From contig JAILLW010000023.1 of assembly GCA_024692955.1 (NCBI GenBank), positions 1 through 62,381 on the forward strand: a stretch of 62,381 nt of DNA, given 5' to 3'. Positions 35,718-45,502 of this stretch are shown piece after piece. The number at the start of each line of letters is the position of its first letter. The first letter of the stretch is position 1. Both the position numbers and the translations under genes were made by a program. The notes under the pieces are model-generated. The model worked only from the letters and a program-made list of their open reading frames with translations. It was not told the DNA's origin and did no database searches. This DNA is from Lachnospiraceae bacterium. GTDB lineage: Bacteria > Bacillota > Clostridia > Lachnospirales > Lachnospiraceae.

Positions 35718-35758
35718 AATTATTATTTATACCCTGTCGTCTTGCAAAAATCGAGCCT

Positions 35759-36255
35759 TTACTTCACATCCCACTTCCCGTAAAGCATCACATTGCCGGT
35801 GGTCCAGACCGGAATCGACGTTACCCTTTCCGAGAAAGTCTTCGTTGCATTGTAAACTGCCGCGCTCTTATTGGTCACATTCTGAAGCTGTGAGGCGGGA
35901 CCTGCCGCATCATAAGCCTTCGAAGGATCGACATTTACATATGATATATTGAACTTTTTCGCTCTCCAGATCACATACAGGGTGACTGTCGAACCATTTT
36001 TCGCGGAAAGGCCGCCGAAGCTGATCCCGGTGCCATAGTTCTTTCCTTTTCCGTTTGCTTTTGTATTGAGGCTCACATAGTAGCTGGCCGGCTCCCAGAC
36101 GGCACGTATTCCGAAACCTCCGATAAATCTTCATCATCCGTGATCTCCTCCTTATCCGTGGCTTCGGATATTCCGTCATCTATCTCTTCGGAATTCTTCA
36201 GTCTTTTTCCAATTCCGAATTGCGATACGTATAATTTGTGCCTTTCGATTTTCAA
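35759..36255 (-). pseudogene. remnant of a repeat-type cell-surface protein (frameshifted)
   Basis: From 36130 to 35759 one frame encodes FGIRAVWEPASYYVSLN and then two units ending VTLYVIWR and VMLYGKW, the pattern of InlB-like Listeria-Bacteroides surface repeats, ending at a natural stop. Upstream, a different frame (36255-36073) encodes an acidic Ser/Glu/Asp-rich stretch like the N-terminal parts of secreted proteins. The two are out of frame and no start codon leads into the repeat frame. This looks like a large surface-protein gene reduced by deletion to its ends. Confidence 0.6.
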
Positions 36256-36324
36256 ACCCCATTATATTGTATTTTACTACAAACCGGGCCCCTTGTGAAT
36301 AGAAACACGCACCGCCGGATGCAC

Positions 36325-36359
36325 AAAAAACACCCCCGGAGCTTTTATGTCCGGGGGTG
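36325..36359 (-). terminator. strong terminator after the large secreted protein gene
   Basis: On the minus strand CACCCCCGGA pairs with TCCGGGGGTG (10 bp, 9-nt loop) and is followed by six T, 22 nt after the stop codon. It separates this gene from the remnant downstream. Confidence 0.8.
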
Positions 36360-36381
36360 CTGTGTCACTTAGTACAGTACA

Positions 36382-39300
36382 TCAGGGATTCAGGATAAGC
36401 TTCAGGTTCACCTTGTCCGGTACGGGACTCCCCTTATAGTATACTTCGAAAGGAACCTTCTTATAGAGCCTGAATTTGGAGATCGGCTTTTTCTTCAGCT
36501 TCTCCACATAGCCGGGCTTCATTCTCAGATAATAAATGCCATCGTTCGAGGTGTCTTCTGTAAGAACGAATTTATCCTGATAGTTTTTGGAAAGAGTCAC
36601 ATTCACCACATCATTCACGGAGCTGTCCGCAACGCTCAGATTGAATTTCACCTTTCTTCCGAAATCACGATTCACAAGTTTCGCCTCGGCGGGAGTGATC
36701 TTTACGCCTGTCTTCTTTCCGCGAACCACCTTAAAGGTCATGGTCGCGGGAATTACCTTCGTATCAGACTCCCTGCCAGCCGGCACAATTTCGATCTCCA
36801 GATTTGCCTTGTAGGTGCCGGCAGGAACGTCTTTTCCTTCTGCACGAGTAACTTTGACGCTCCCTGCAGAAGCTGCCAGGAACAGATCAACATCAAAGAG
36901 ATCCGTGCAATCTGTCTGTTTCTTCTTCACAGTCGTTGTGACATTTATCCTGTTTACGCCAGTAACATTCAAGGAATCACCATCGGCATTCTTATAACTG
37001 ATCTTTCCGAGTGCGAAACTGGAATCTCTTACGGAATCAATGGTACCGTTTACTTTTACGGATGCCGAGATCGCATTCTTACTCTTTCCCGGATTCAGCA
37101 CCGTGATCTTACAGGTGGCCGTCTTCGACGGGAGCTTATCCGTAAGCCCCGCTCCTTCCTCTTCGGAGGAAGTCACAAATCCGACCGGCTTTACCTTGAG
37201 GGTGCAGGTCTTCCCGTACAGGGATTTCAGTCCGGGTGTTGAGACATTCAGAGATACAACTGTCTTACTCAAGATGGGATTGTCTTCAACGATACCATTG
37301 AACGGAGAACTGATCCCCTTTCCGCAGTCCACGGAAACTTCATATCTGTAATATTCGGTATCCACGCCTGTGATCGGAATATTTATCGTGTTGTTATTGT
37401 ATTCCGGATTGATGGCGACTTTCTTGATACCGATTTTCGGCTTCAGCGTCGACTGCTTGAGCTTCGTCGTGTAAGATCCGTTTATGAACTGATCCACTCC
37501 GATCTGATAGGTAATGTTTACCGTCAGTTTTTTTCCTGCCAGCTTTTCTTCCGTCATCACAAACGCAATATTGCTGTTGTTCATTTCGATGAACATCTTG
37601 TTCCTGCCCAAAGGCCCCGGACCTCCGGATATTACATTAAATGCGTCGGTTACTTCCCCTTCGATCCCCTGAATATAGATATGGTATCCCACATTGGGTA
37701 AACTGTTCCTGTGGAAATTCTTTCCGGTGATCTCAAGAGCAAGCGTGGAATCCGGATCGGAAATATCGATCGCACCGGAACCCTTGATCGAAAGAACAGG
37801 ATTTTTCGCATCCTTTTCCGCAGGAGTCTTCACGATGATCGTGGATGCAGGGCCTTTTCTTCCCGTATCTTCATTCTCGGCAAAGAAATTCACACGATAG
37901 GTCATACCGGGCAAGGTCTCACCCGTAGCATGTATCCCAACCTTTGCATTAACAATAGCAGTTCCGTTAAAACTGTAATTTGGTGAAACGGACAATACCG
38001 TATCGTTCAGCGTTTTCTTATTTGCGTTCTGTATCGTATACTTAATCTTCGTATTCGCAACGACACTACCGCTTACGTTAAGGGAAGCGTTATACATATC
38101 ATTGGTAAAAGTATTAAGGATAACGTTCTTTTGCGGGAGCGTGATCACAGGCGCGGCATTCTTCACGGTATATGTTATCGGCACCTTGACCGCGTAGCCT
38201 TCCGGAAGGTTCCAGTCGTCATCATCCACATAAGCAAGTACATTGAACTTACCCTTCTTCACCTTCGCTGGCAGTTCCCTCGTAGAATTGATTCTATAGT
38301 AGTCCACGACAAGTCCCTTCGGAACCGTACCGTATGGCTCAACCCTATCTACTTCCGCACCGGTAAATTCAAGCTCCAGTGTTTCGTAACCCGCTTTGAA
38401 GGAATTGAAGTTCAGCGTATTCGCCGCCTTTACGGCAGGGCCCGCATCAGAGAGCGTGATGGTCAGGTTTTCCTTTGTAAGTAAAGGCTGATCTGCCCCG
38501 TCTAACCACACCCTGAGGCCGGTCGTTATCTTCTTACTCTTAAGCAGCATCGGCAGCAGTGTGGTATTTTCTTTGATGTAGTTATCCCTGGTACTGACAA
38601 CCAGCGCATCCCCGCTGTCCGCGACAGTAATGTTAAAGACTTCGGATAAGTTCTCATTCAGAAACTCCGCACCGGAGATCTCATATTCCAGTACTTCGGC
38701 GCTGGAAAGATTCTCGTATCTGAAAGAAACCGGGATCAGGTTCTCCTTTTTATAGATCAGGATCTTCGCCGTTTTCTCGGGAAGATGAGCCTCTAGCCCT
38801 TCCACTTCGAACTCGGGTACTATTATGGACAACCTGCTTGTCTTTACCACATATTCGGGCTCAAGAGCATAAGCCGCCTCTTCCGCTTCCTCATCCTCCG
38901 CAGCAAACAACGCGTCTTCGAAAGACGAGGGATCGGTATTATAATACTTGGCAACTACCGTGACGTTCACGGACTGTTCCACATTGCATGCATCTACGCT
39001 GCCGGTCCTGGGGTCCCAGTAACTCTTACTGATCCTAATCCCGCCAAGCTCGGTTCTGACATTCTTTGCGCTCGTATCGGTACTTCCGTCTTCGATCAGG
39101 CCCCATCTGATCCTTGAAGGATCGAGGATCCCGTTCGATGGATCTGCCGATTTCAACTGATAGGTGAGATTCGCCGGCGGTTCAGGCACAGCATAATCAT
39201 TTAAATCAAGTCCGCTCACGCTGTAGCAATAAGGATTCACGGTCAGATTATATTCGTCAACCAAAAACGAAGGGCCACCGTTTTCGTTATATTGGGCTCT

Positions 39301-40395
39301 CAGCGTAAATTTCTGTTTTTCCGTCACTCCCGGGAAGGAAATATTCAGTACGGTGCCCTTATCCCGGTCAGGTTCCGACATGTCTTTATCCACGGTCCAA
39401 TATACATCGCCGGAAATGTCTCCGGGCGTGATCGACGACCATAAACCCTCTTCTTCATCACAAACATCCACGGTCCATACGAATTTCTCCGGATCAAGCT
39501 CCACATCCGCAGGCGGTACGGCGTTCACAACGTCCACTTTAAAACGGTTGATCGCTGTCATGTCGGTAATCGTGCTTCCCGTCCCATCGAGCGGAGTAAT
39601 CCCGATCTCTTCAACCGCTTTATAGCAGTTCACTTTGCCAACGGCCCAGGCCACTTGCTGATCAGGGTTTTCCTCATTACCCGCATTATAGCTGCGCTTC
39701 ACCGCCACATAGAAAGGTATGCCAGTTTCAAAGTCTCCGGTTCTAATCGTGATACTCAGAGTATACTGATTATCCCCCGTCGAACTCAGATTTTGAGAAA
39801 CAACTCCCGAAGAAGAATCCATCGGGTTCGTATGATTCTCATCGGAGAAAAAGCCGGCAAAAACGGGTGCCTCCGAATCATTGAAAGTCGTTTTGGGGTG
39901 GCCATCCGCATCTGTCCCGCTGATGTTAAAACTTATGGTACGGTTTGCGCCGTCGAGCAGGACATATCTCTTTGCGGGAGACAGGAACAGCTGATTCGGA
40001 TAAAGAGTTACTGAGGTTCCGTTTCCCAAACCTGTGGGCGCATTGTTTTCCGAAGCGGGTTCATAGGGGTCCACCCCCGGCTCCGGATCTTTCGGGGCAA
40101 TTGACGGTTCGTCTCCGAAGACAGCCTCCTCCCCATCATCCGTTATGTCGGAAATCGTCTCTTCCTCCTCCGCAATGCTCTCTTCCGTGAATACCGGGAG
40201 TTCAGACCAGGATTCATCAACGGACAACTCCGAAAAATCCTCCTGCTCATAGCCGGATCCCGCGGAATAATCCCCGATCATCATATCCCCGATGGGGTTC
40301 TCCTCCGCGCATACGGTGAAGGACATACACCAGGTCATCGCGTAGACCGCAAGTCCCAGTCTTGTAAGCCTCGTAAGTATCTTCTTTCCTAACAT
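36382..40395 (-). CDS. large secreted protein of unknown function, 1337 aa
   Basis: A basic N terminus and hydrophobic stretch give a signal peptide with cleavage predicted after Ala30 (TVCA-EE). An acidic Ser/Glu/Asp-rich region (about 31-110) follows, then over 1200 residues rich in Asn, Thr, Val and Lys with repeated beta-strand texture, suggesting many Ig-like or similar beta domains. No LPxTG, choline-binding, SLH or C-terminal membrane anchor is seen, so attachment is unclear. The ATG at 40395 is set by GGAGG 7 nt upstream. It is probably an exported adhesin or matrix-type protein; no enzyme motif was found. Confidence 0.8.
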   Translation of the reverse strand: MLGKKILTRLTRLGLAVYAMTWCMSFTVCAEENPIGDMMIGDYSAGSGYEQEDFSELSVDESWSELPVFTEESIAEEEETISDITDDGEEAVFGDEPSIAPKDPEPGVDPYEPASENNAPTGLGNGTSVTLYPNQLFLSPAKRYVLLDGANRTISFNISGTDADGHPKTTFNDSEAPVFAGFFSDENHTNPMDSSSGVVSQNLSSTGDNQYTLSITIRTGDFETGIPFYVAVKRSYNAGNEENPDQQVAWAVGKVNCYKAVEEIGITPLDGTGSTITDMTAINRFKVDVVNAVPPADVELDPEKFVWTVDVCDEEEGLWSSITPGDISGDVYWTVDKDMSEPDRDKGTVLNISFPGVTEKQKFTLRAQYNENGGPSFLVDEYNLTVNPYCYSVSGLDLNDYAVPEPPANLTYQLKSADPSNGILDPSRIRWGLIEDGSTDTSAKNVRTELGGIRISKSYWDPRTGSVDACNVEQSVNVTVVAKYYNTDPSSFEDALFAAEDEEAEEAAYALEPEYVVKTSRLSIIVPEFEVEGLEAHLPEKTAKILIYKKENLIPVSFRYENLSSAEVLEYEISGAEFLNENLSEVFNITVADSGDALVVSTRDNYIKENTTLLPMLLKSKKITTGLRVWLDGADQPLLTKENLTITLSDAGPAVKAANTLNFNSFKAGYETLELEFTGAEVDRVEPYGTVPKGLVVDYYRINSTRELPAKVKKGKFNVLAYVDDDDWNLPEGYAVKVPITYTVKNAAPVITLPQKNVILNTFTNDMYNASLNVSGSVVANTKIKYTIQNANKKTLNDTVLSVSPNYSFNGTAIVNAKVGIHATGETLPGMTYRVNFFAENEDTGRKGPASTIIVKTPAEKDAKNPVLSIKGSGAIDISDPDSTLALEITGKNFHRNSLPNVGYHIYIQGIEGEVTDAFNVISGGPGPLGRNKMFIEMNNSNIAFVMTEEKLAGKKLTVNITYQIGVDQFINGSYTTKLKQSTLKPKIGIKKVAINPEYNNNTINIPITGVDTEYYRYEVSVDCGKGISSPFNGIVEDNPILSKTVVSLNVSTPGLKSLYGKTCTLKVKPVGFVTSSEEEGAGLTDKLPSKTATCKITVLNPGKSKNAISASVKVNGTIDSVRDSSFALGKISYKNADGDSLNVTGVNRINVTTTVKKKQTDCTDLFDVDLFLAASAGSVKVTRAEGKDVPAGTYKANLEIEIVPAGRESDTKVIPATMTFKVVRGKKTGVKITPAEAKLVNRDFGRKVKFNLSVADSSVNDVVNVTLSKNYQDKFVLTEDTSNDGIYYLRMKPGYVEKLKKKPISKFRLYKKVPFEVYYKGSPVPDKVNLKLILNP

Positions 40396-40463
40396 ATTAT
40401 GCCTCCACACGGTTTTTGATGATCAGAGCCGGACTCTGCGTTTTTTAATTTACAATTAAGATC

Positions 40464-40492
40464 ATTTTACCAAATTCCATTCCGTTTATCAA
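40464..40492 (-). promoter_or_regulatory. sigma-A promoter of the large secreted protein gene
   Basis: On the minus strand TTGATA (40492-40487), 17-bp spacer, TAAAAT (40469-40464). A leader of about 60 nt follows, containing a small CAGAG/CTCTG hairpin and the GGAGG site. Confidence 0.65.
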
Positions 40493-40533
40493 CCAAAACG
40501 CGCGATTCCGGTCATTTTTTATGTCCGTTCTGC

Positions 40534-40562
40534 TTGTTGATCTTTTCGATAATTGTTACAAT
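40534..40562 (+). promoter_or_regulatory. promoter of the GNAT gene, predicting a leaderless mRNA
   Basis: TTGTTG (40534-40539), 17-bp spacer, TACAAT (40557-40562). The expected transcription start, about 7 nt past the -10, falls on the A of the ATG at 40569, and no Shine-Dalgarno is present. Confidence 0.6.
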
Positions 40563-40568
40563 GAACAT

Positions 40569-41066
40569 ATGAATATCTTACGACCCGCAACCGAAAACGA
40601 TCTTCTGCTCCTCTATGAGTGGGCCAATGATGCGACAACGCGGCGGATGTCCTTTCATTCGGAGCGCATAGACCCCGATACTCATGCGATGTGGTTTCGG
40701 AGAAAACTGTCAGATAACGATTGTTATTTTTATATACTGGAGCACGACGGCACCCCTGCCGGCACCGGCCGGCTGGACCGTGAACCGCATTCCGGCGATG
40801 TTTTAAAAGAGAACGGACAGGAGGATCTGTCCTCTTCCGGCTTCTCGATCAGCTACAGTATCGCTCCCGCTTTCCGCGGAAAGGGACTCGGTGAAGTTCT
40901 GCTTTCTCTTCTTTTCGAAGAAGCGGAAAAATCCGTTCCGGAGGCCGGAGTCCTTATCGGTGAAGTGAAGAAAGAAAATGAAGCGTCGATCCGGTGCTTT
41001 GAAAAAGCCGGCTTTACTTTGGAAGATTCCCGACCGGATTCTCTGATCTTCTGTAGGAGGATCTAA
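40569..41066 (+). CDS. GNAT family N-acetyltransferase
   Basis: A 165-aa acetyltransferase of the RimJ/RimL-like GNAT type. It starts MNILRPATENDLLLLYEWAND; the acetyl-CoA-binding motif is IAPAFRGKGLGEVLL, followed by EVKKENEASIRCFEKAGF, the usual C-terminal unit. Acceptor unknown: proteins, amino sugars or antibiotics are all possible; a related sugar-N-acetyltransferase role cannot be excluded. An in-frame upstream start exists 16 codons earlier, but it would put the promoter inside the gene. It converges on gdhA with a shared terminator. Confidence 0.85.
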   Translation: MNILRPATENDLLLLYEWANDATTRRMSFHSERIDPDTHAMWFRRKLSDNDCYFYILEHDGTPAGTGRLDREPHSGDVLKENGQEDLSSSGFSISYSIAPAFRGKGLGEVLLSLLFEEAEKSVPEAGVLIGEVKKENEASIRCFEKAGFTLEDSRPDSLIFCRRI

Positions 41067-41081
41067 AAAAGACCGAAAGAA

Positions 41082-41120
41082 ATCCCCGTAAGCACTTAGC
41101 TTACGGGGATCGTTTGTTTT
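41082..41120. terminator. bidirectional terminator between the GNAT gene and gdhA
   Basis: A 12-bp perfect stem (ATCCCCGTAAGC, 41082-41093, with 41099-41110) and 5-nt loop. T-rich sequence follows on both strands, so it can end both convergent transcripts. Confidence 0.8.
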
Positions 41121-41165
41121 TACCCGGGGCCGGTTTTCTTCGGCCCTTCTGCTTTCCGGGACCGG

Positions 41166-42576
<1,411 letters not shown>

Positions 42577-42590
42577 CCAAGTCGAGACTT

Positions 42591-42619
42591 ATTATATAAT
42601 GATGAAGTTCATCTTGCAA
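42591..42619 (-). promoter_or_regulatory. sigma-A promoter of gdhA
   Basis: On the minus strand TTGCAA (42619-42614), 17-bp spacer, TATAAT (42596-42591). The leader of about 70 nt contains the palindrome and ends in the AAGGAGGG site. Its -35 lies only 8 bp from that of the divergent tRNA promoter. Confidence 0.65.
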
Positions 42620-42627
42620 GCAAAATT

Positions 42628-42656
42628 TTGACTTATGAAACGGGATGTGTTAATAT
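42628..42656 (+). promoter_or_regulatory. promoter of tRNA-Arg
   Basis: TTGACT (42628-42633), 17-bp spacer, TAATAT (42651-42656). The predicted start at about 42663 lies 11 nt before the tRNA. Confidence 0.7.
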
Positions 42657-42673
42657 AACAAAGATTTATGTCT

Positions 42674-42745
42674 GCACCCGTAGTCTAATGGATAGAACGA
42701 AGGCCTCCGACGCCTTTAATGCAGGTTCGATTCCTGTCGGGTGTA
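42674..42745 (+). tRNA. tRNA-Arg (anticodon CCG)
   Basis: A 72-nt cloverleaf: acceptor GCACCCG pairs with CGGGTGT (first pair G-U), the anticodon stem AAGGC/GCCTT encloses loop CTCCGAC with anticodon CCG (reads CGG), and the T arm is GCAGG-TTCGATT-CCTGT. The D stem has one mismatch. The discriminator is A and CCA is not encoded. No T-run terminator follows directly; instead a series of hairpins extends about 300 nt. Confidence 0.88.
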
Positions 42746-42782
42746 TGCGCGAAGATAAAGTGAGAAAACGCTATATCTGAGT

Positions 42783-42823
42783 AAAGAAGCGGGGACGATG
42801 CTCGCATCGGATCCCGCTTCTTT
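42783..42823. repeat. nested hairpin downstream of tRNA-Arg
   Basis: AAAGAAGCGGG (42783-42793) pairs with CCCGCTTCTTT (42813-42823); inside, CGATG pairs with CATCG around CTCG. There is no T-run on the plus strand. A second, perfect hairpin, GCGGATGCG-AA-CGCATCCGC, follows at 42836-42855. Both may help form the 3' end or processing site of the tRNA transcript. Confidence 0.6.
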
Positions 42824-42859
42824 GCGAAGAGATTTGCGGATGCGAACGCATCCGCGGCA

Positions 42860-43029
42860 GTTCCGGATCTGTACAGAGGATTTGGAACTGAAGCAAAGCG
42901 AAAGTGACAAATCCTGTGCGGATCCGGAACCGGCGCGTTTTCCGAGCCGTCAAGTTCCGCAGAGGATTTGGAACTGAAGCAAAGCGAAAGTAACAAATCC
43001 TGTGCGGATCCGGAACCGGCGCGTTTTCC
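42860..43029. repeat. tandem 70-bp direct repeat, each copy able to fold into a stem-loop
   Basis: Two copies (42874-42943 and 42960-43029, 86-bp period) differ at one base. Within each, AGGATTTG pairs with CAAATCCT around a 23-nt purine-rich loop. For copy 1, GTTCCGGATC (42860-42869) also pairs with GATCCGGAAC (42921-42930), with GTAC/GTGC between, giving a long stem. Copy 2 lacks 8 nt of the left arm. The second copy ends 21 nt before the next gene. Probably a family of palindromic interspersed elements. Confidence 0.8.
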
Positions 43030-43050
43030 CGCCCCCCTTTCATTTATTAT

Positions 43051-44445
43051 ATGGATAACAAAAAACCTTCAATTAAAGATTTCATCCTCGGCCACACCCG
43101 GATCATCATGCCCCTTATTCTCCTTATCTGCGTGGTGATCACGGTGATTTCGGCCGTCAGCATCAACCGTAAGGAAGCGATCGAGCGTGAAATGGCCGCT
43201 GCCGCGGAGGATGCCGCCCAGGATCCTGCCGAACCCGTTACCGCGGATACGGACATCATCGCGACCCCTCAGTACGAGCTCCAGAAGATCACGGAAGATG
43301 ACGCGGAATTCGCGGACATCTACAACATGATCGTTTCCTATTATCATGCCCGCTTAAGAGGCGATCTTTTAACCGCGAGCGCGATCAATCCCTTCCTCAA
43401 CGATGTGGAAAAGATCCGATTCGAAGAGTACAGCAATTATCTTGAAGATTATCCCGTCATCGATGTTTATCTGAAGCCCGGTCTCACCACCGGCACCTAT
43501 GTGGCCTATATCTGCGCTGAGACAAAGTTCACGGATCTCGATGTAACGCTCCCCGGAATGCAGACCTATTACATCGGCCTGAACGACGACGGAAGCTACT
43601 ATATGGCTGACAGCACCTACGACGAGACCGTCTATGACTATATCATGAAGCTGACCCTTCAGGACGATGTGATCGAGCTGAACAACAAGGTCAGTGTTCC
43701 CTATAACGAACTTGTGGAGACGAACGAGGAAGTAGGCGAATATATGGCCTATCTTCGCGAGAAGGTAAAAGAAGATGTCGGCGAAAAGCTGGCTGAACTC
43801 GAAACCGGAGAAAGCATTGCGGATGCCGCGGCACAGGTCGACACCGCCACCGGCGATGCAAATGCGGAAAGCACTCCCGCCCCCACCGAGATCACGATCG
43901 TAAAGAAGGTAAAGGCTACCGATGTGGTGAATATACGGAAATCCGATTCCGAGCAGGCCGACAAGCTCGACAAGGCTTCCGTCGGTCAGGAGTTCACCCT
44001 GATCGGAGAAAAGCCGAACGGCTGGACGGAAGTGGAATACAAGGGCGCTTCCGCCTTTATAAAGAGCGATTATCTCGAGCCGTCAGAGACCGAGATCGTT
44101 CCCGCCGATTCCGTAAATACGGAGAACGGTGACCATACCGGCGATGCAGATGCGAATGCTGACGGAGACGATACGGCGCAGGCAGGAAACGATACCGCAG
44201 CCGCAACTCCGAGCCCTTCCGCCTCTCCTTCCCCCTCTCCCGCCCCGGCCAGGGGCAAGGTCAAAGTGACCGATTCCGGTGTACGTATCCGCAAAGAGCC
44301 CACAACGGAGTCCGATATCCTTACCACTGTCTATGCGGGCGAGCAGCTGGATCTTATAGAGAGCCTCTCAAGCGGCTGGAGCAAGGTAAAGATCAAGGAT
44401 GTCACCGGTTATACCAAGAGCGAATTCTTAAAAGAAGTCAAATAA
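43051..44445 (+). CDS. membrane-anchored protein with two bacterial SH3 domains
   Basis: A 464-aa protein with a short cytoplasmic start, one membrane segment (about 18-38) and an external part. Residues 75-230 are an unassigned domain; an SH3b-type domain lies at about 285-345 (DVVNIRKSDSEQADKL) and a second at about 405-464 (SGVRIRKEPTTESDI). An acidic and Pro/Ser-rich linker separates them. Such SH3 domains usually bind peptidoglycan or related ligands. No Shine-Dalgarno is seen before the ATG. A strong terminator follows. Confidence 0.82.
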   Translation: MDNKKPSIKDFILGHTRIIMPLILLICVVITVISAVSINRKEAIEREMAAAAEDAAQDPAEPVTADTDIIATPQYELQKITEDDAEFADIYNMIVSYYHARLRGDLLTASAINPFLNDVEKIRFEEYSNYLEDYPVIDVYLKPGLTTGTYVAYICAETKFTDLDVTLPGMQTYYIGLNDDGSYYMADSTYDETVYDYIMKLTLQDDVIELNNKVSVPYNELVETNEEVGEYMAYLREKVKEDVGEKLAELETGESIADAAAQVDTATGDANAESTPAPTEITIVKKVKATDVVNIRKSDSEQADKLDKASVGQEFTLIGEKPNGWTEVEYKGASAFIKSDYLEPSETEIVPADSVNTENGDHTGDADANADGDDTAQAGNDTAAATPSPSASPSPSPAPARGKVKVTDSGVRIRKEPTTESDILTTVYAGEQLDLIESLSSGWSKVKIKDVTGYTKSEFLKEVK

Positions 44446-44474
44446 CAAGACCCCGAAGTGATATGCATAAGATC

Positions 44475-44512
44475 CGCCGGGCCCCCGAATATAAAGGGGC
44501 CCGGCGTTTTTT
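44475..44512 (+). terminator. terminator of the SH3-domain gene
   Basis: An 11-bp GC-rich stem (CGCCGGGCCCC, 44475-44485, with GGGGCCCGGCG, 44496-44506) followed by six T. It sits at the junction with the convergent DUF5688 gene, whose stop is at 44512. Confidence 0.85.
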
Positions 44513-45396
44513 CAGCCGATCCAGCTCAGTTCATCTTTTTCCCTGTCATAATAATAGACGGAGTCGGCCAGTATCTCCTCCCGGTCCACCTGTGTCCGGT
44601 TAATGTCGGTCACGGTTTCAAGGAGCATTTTCGCATCCGCGTTTTCGTCGGCGGGTACGAGGATCACTTCATGAACGGAACTCGGAAGCACATAGAAATC
44701 CGTCTCCTTTTCATCAGCGAACTTCTTAAGGCACTCCCGGTACATCATGGTGGAGGCTCCGTAATACTTCTCTTTGTTCGTCATCACGTACATCGGAAAA
44801 TCCTCTTTCAGAAAATCATCCCCGTAGAGTTCTGCCAGAAGCTCCCTCATGGGGCAGATCTTCGCGGGGGAGATGATCCTTACCGAATCCATGGCATCCC
44901 GGTCGAGGGTCTCCTGATCGATCCCCCACATGGAAAGATGTGAATTTCTGATCATGATGGACGCCCTCCCCTCAAACAGTTCCTCTTCCACCTGGTAGTA
45001 ATAAAGAACCGCCAGATTAAGGAATCTCTTATAGGGCACCTCAAAGAGCAGATCCTTGTTCTTATCCGCATTCACAAGCTTCAGTTTGAGCCGGTCTCTT
45101 ACCCTTTCGTAATCCGTGAACTGTTCGAGTTCGATACTCTTCGGCAGTTCCGCTTTCGTAAGGCTTTTCGCGAGTTTCATTGACAGGTACTCCACGTCCT
45201 CCGATGTCAGTTCCTCGTTATAGTACTCATCGATGTAGATGGTGGGGAAGGTGTTGATCCCCTGCTTTTTCGCCATGATCCCAGTGAGAACCACACCGTT
45301 GTTCTTTGTTACCCGCTGCTCAGAAACCTCATACTCATTTCCAAGAAACAGCTGCACCTTGCAAAGCATAGTATGCTTATAATCCGTAAAATCCAT
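44512..45396 (-). CDS. DUF5688 family protein
   Basis: A 294-aa protein of the DUF5688 family, found mainly in Lachnospiraceae. The typical features are a start with FTDYKHTMLCKVQLFLGN, the segment TFPTIYIDEYY, and the C-terminal FYVLPSSVHEVILVP. No signal peptide or membrane segment is visible, and no enzymatic motif. AAGGAG precedes the ATG. Functions of this family are not established; its members often occur in several copies per genome. It lies between an efp gene and the SH3-domain protein gene. Confidence 0.85.
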   Translation of the reverse strand: MDFTDYKHTMLCKVQLFLGNEYEVSEQRVTKNNGVVLTGIMAKKQGINTFPTIYIDEYYNEELTSEDVEYLSMKLAKSLTKAELPKSIELEQFTDYERVRDRLKLKLVNADKNKDLLFEVPYKRFLNLAVLYYYQVEEELFEGRASIMIRNSHLSMWGIDQETLDRDAMDSVRIISPAKICPMRELLAELYGDDFLKEDFPMYVMTNKEKYYGASTMMYRECLKKFADEKETDFYVLPSSVHEVILVPADENADAKMLLETVTDINRTQVDREEILADSVYYYDREKDELSWIG

Positions 45397-45442
45397 ACAT
45401 TTCTCCTTTTCATGATTTGCTTATGATCCCGGGAAACCCGGG

Positions 45443-45476
45443 CAAAAAGAAAAGACCATAGAAAACTATGGTCTTT
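45443..45476 (-). terminator. terminator downstream of efp
   Basis: AAAGACCATAG (45451-45461) pairs with CTATGGTCTTT (45466-45476), 11 bp; on the minus strand a T-rich tract follows. A second small hairpin, CCCGGG-AAA-CCCGGG, lies next to it at 45428-45442. Confidence 0.8.
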
Positions 45477-45502
45477 ACGGATCTTCATTTGTCGGATCGG
45501 GC

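Larger units (their letters stand above)
34267..35758. other. 1.5-kb gene-poor region with repeated 10-mers
   Basis: No supportable gene was found on either strand, although open frames exist (for example 35115-35708, plus) whose products look random. The base composition is visibly more A/T-rich than the rest of the window. It contains six GTTTACATAA motifs, a GACCCGG/CCGGGTC palindrome at 34665-34679 and a CTCTATGCG/CGCATAGAG inverted repeat at 35483-35549. It may be the degraded remnant of a mobile element or a large regulatory region. Confidence 0.6.

Noticed and set aside
42685-43043. Overlapping minus-strand frames across the tRNA and repeats
   Set aside because: They are read through tRNA and hairpin DNA, repeat the same peptide because of the duplication and lack ribosome binding sites.
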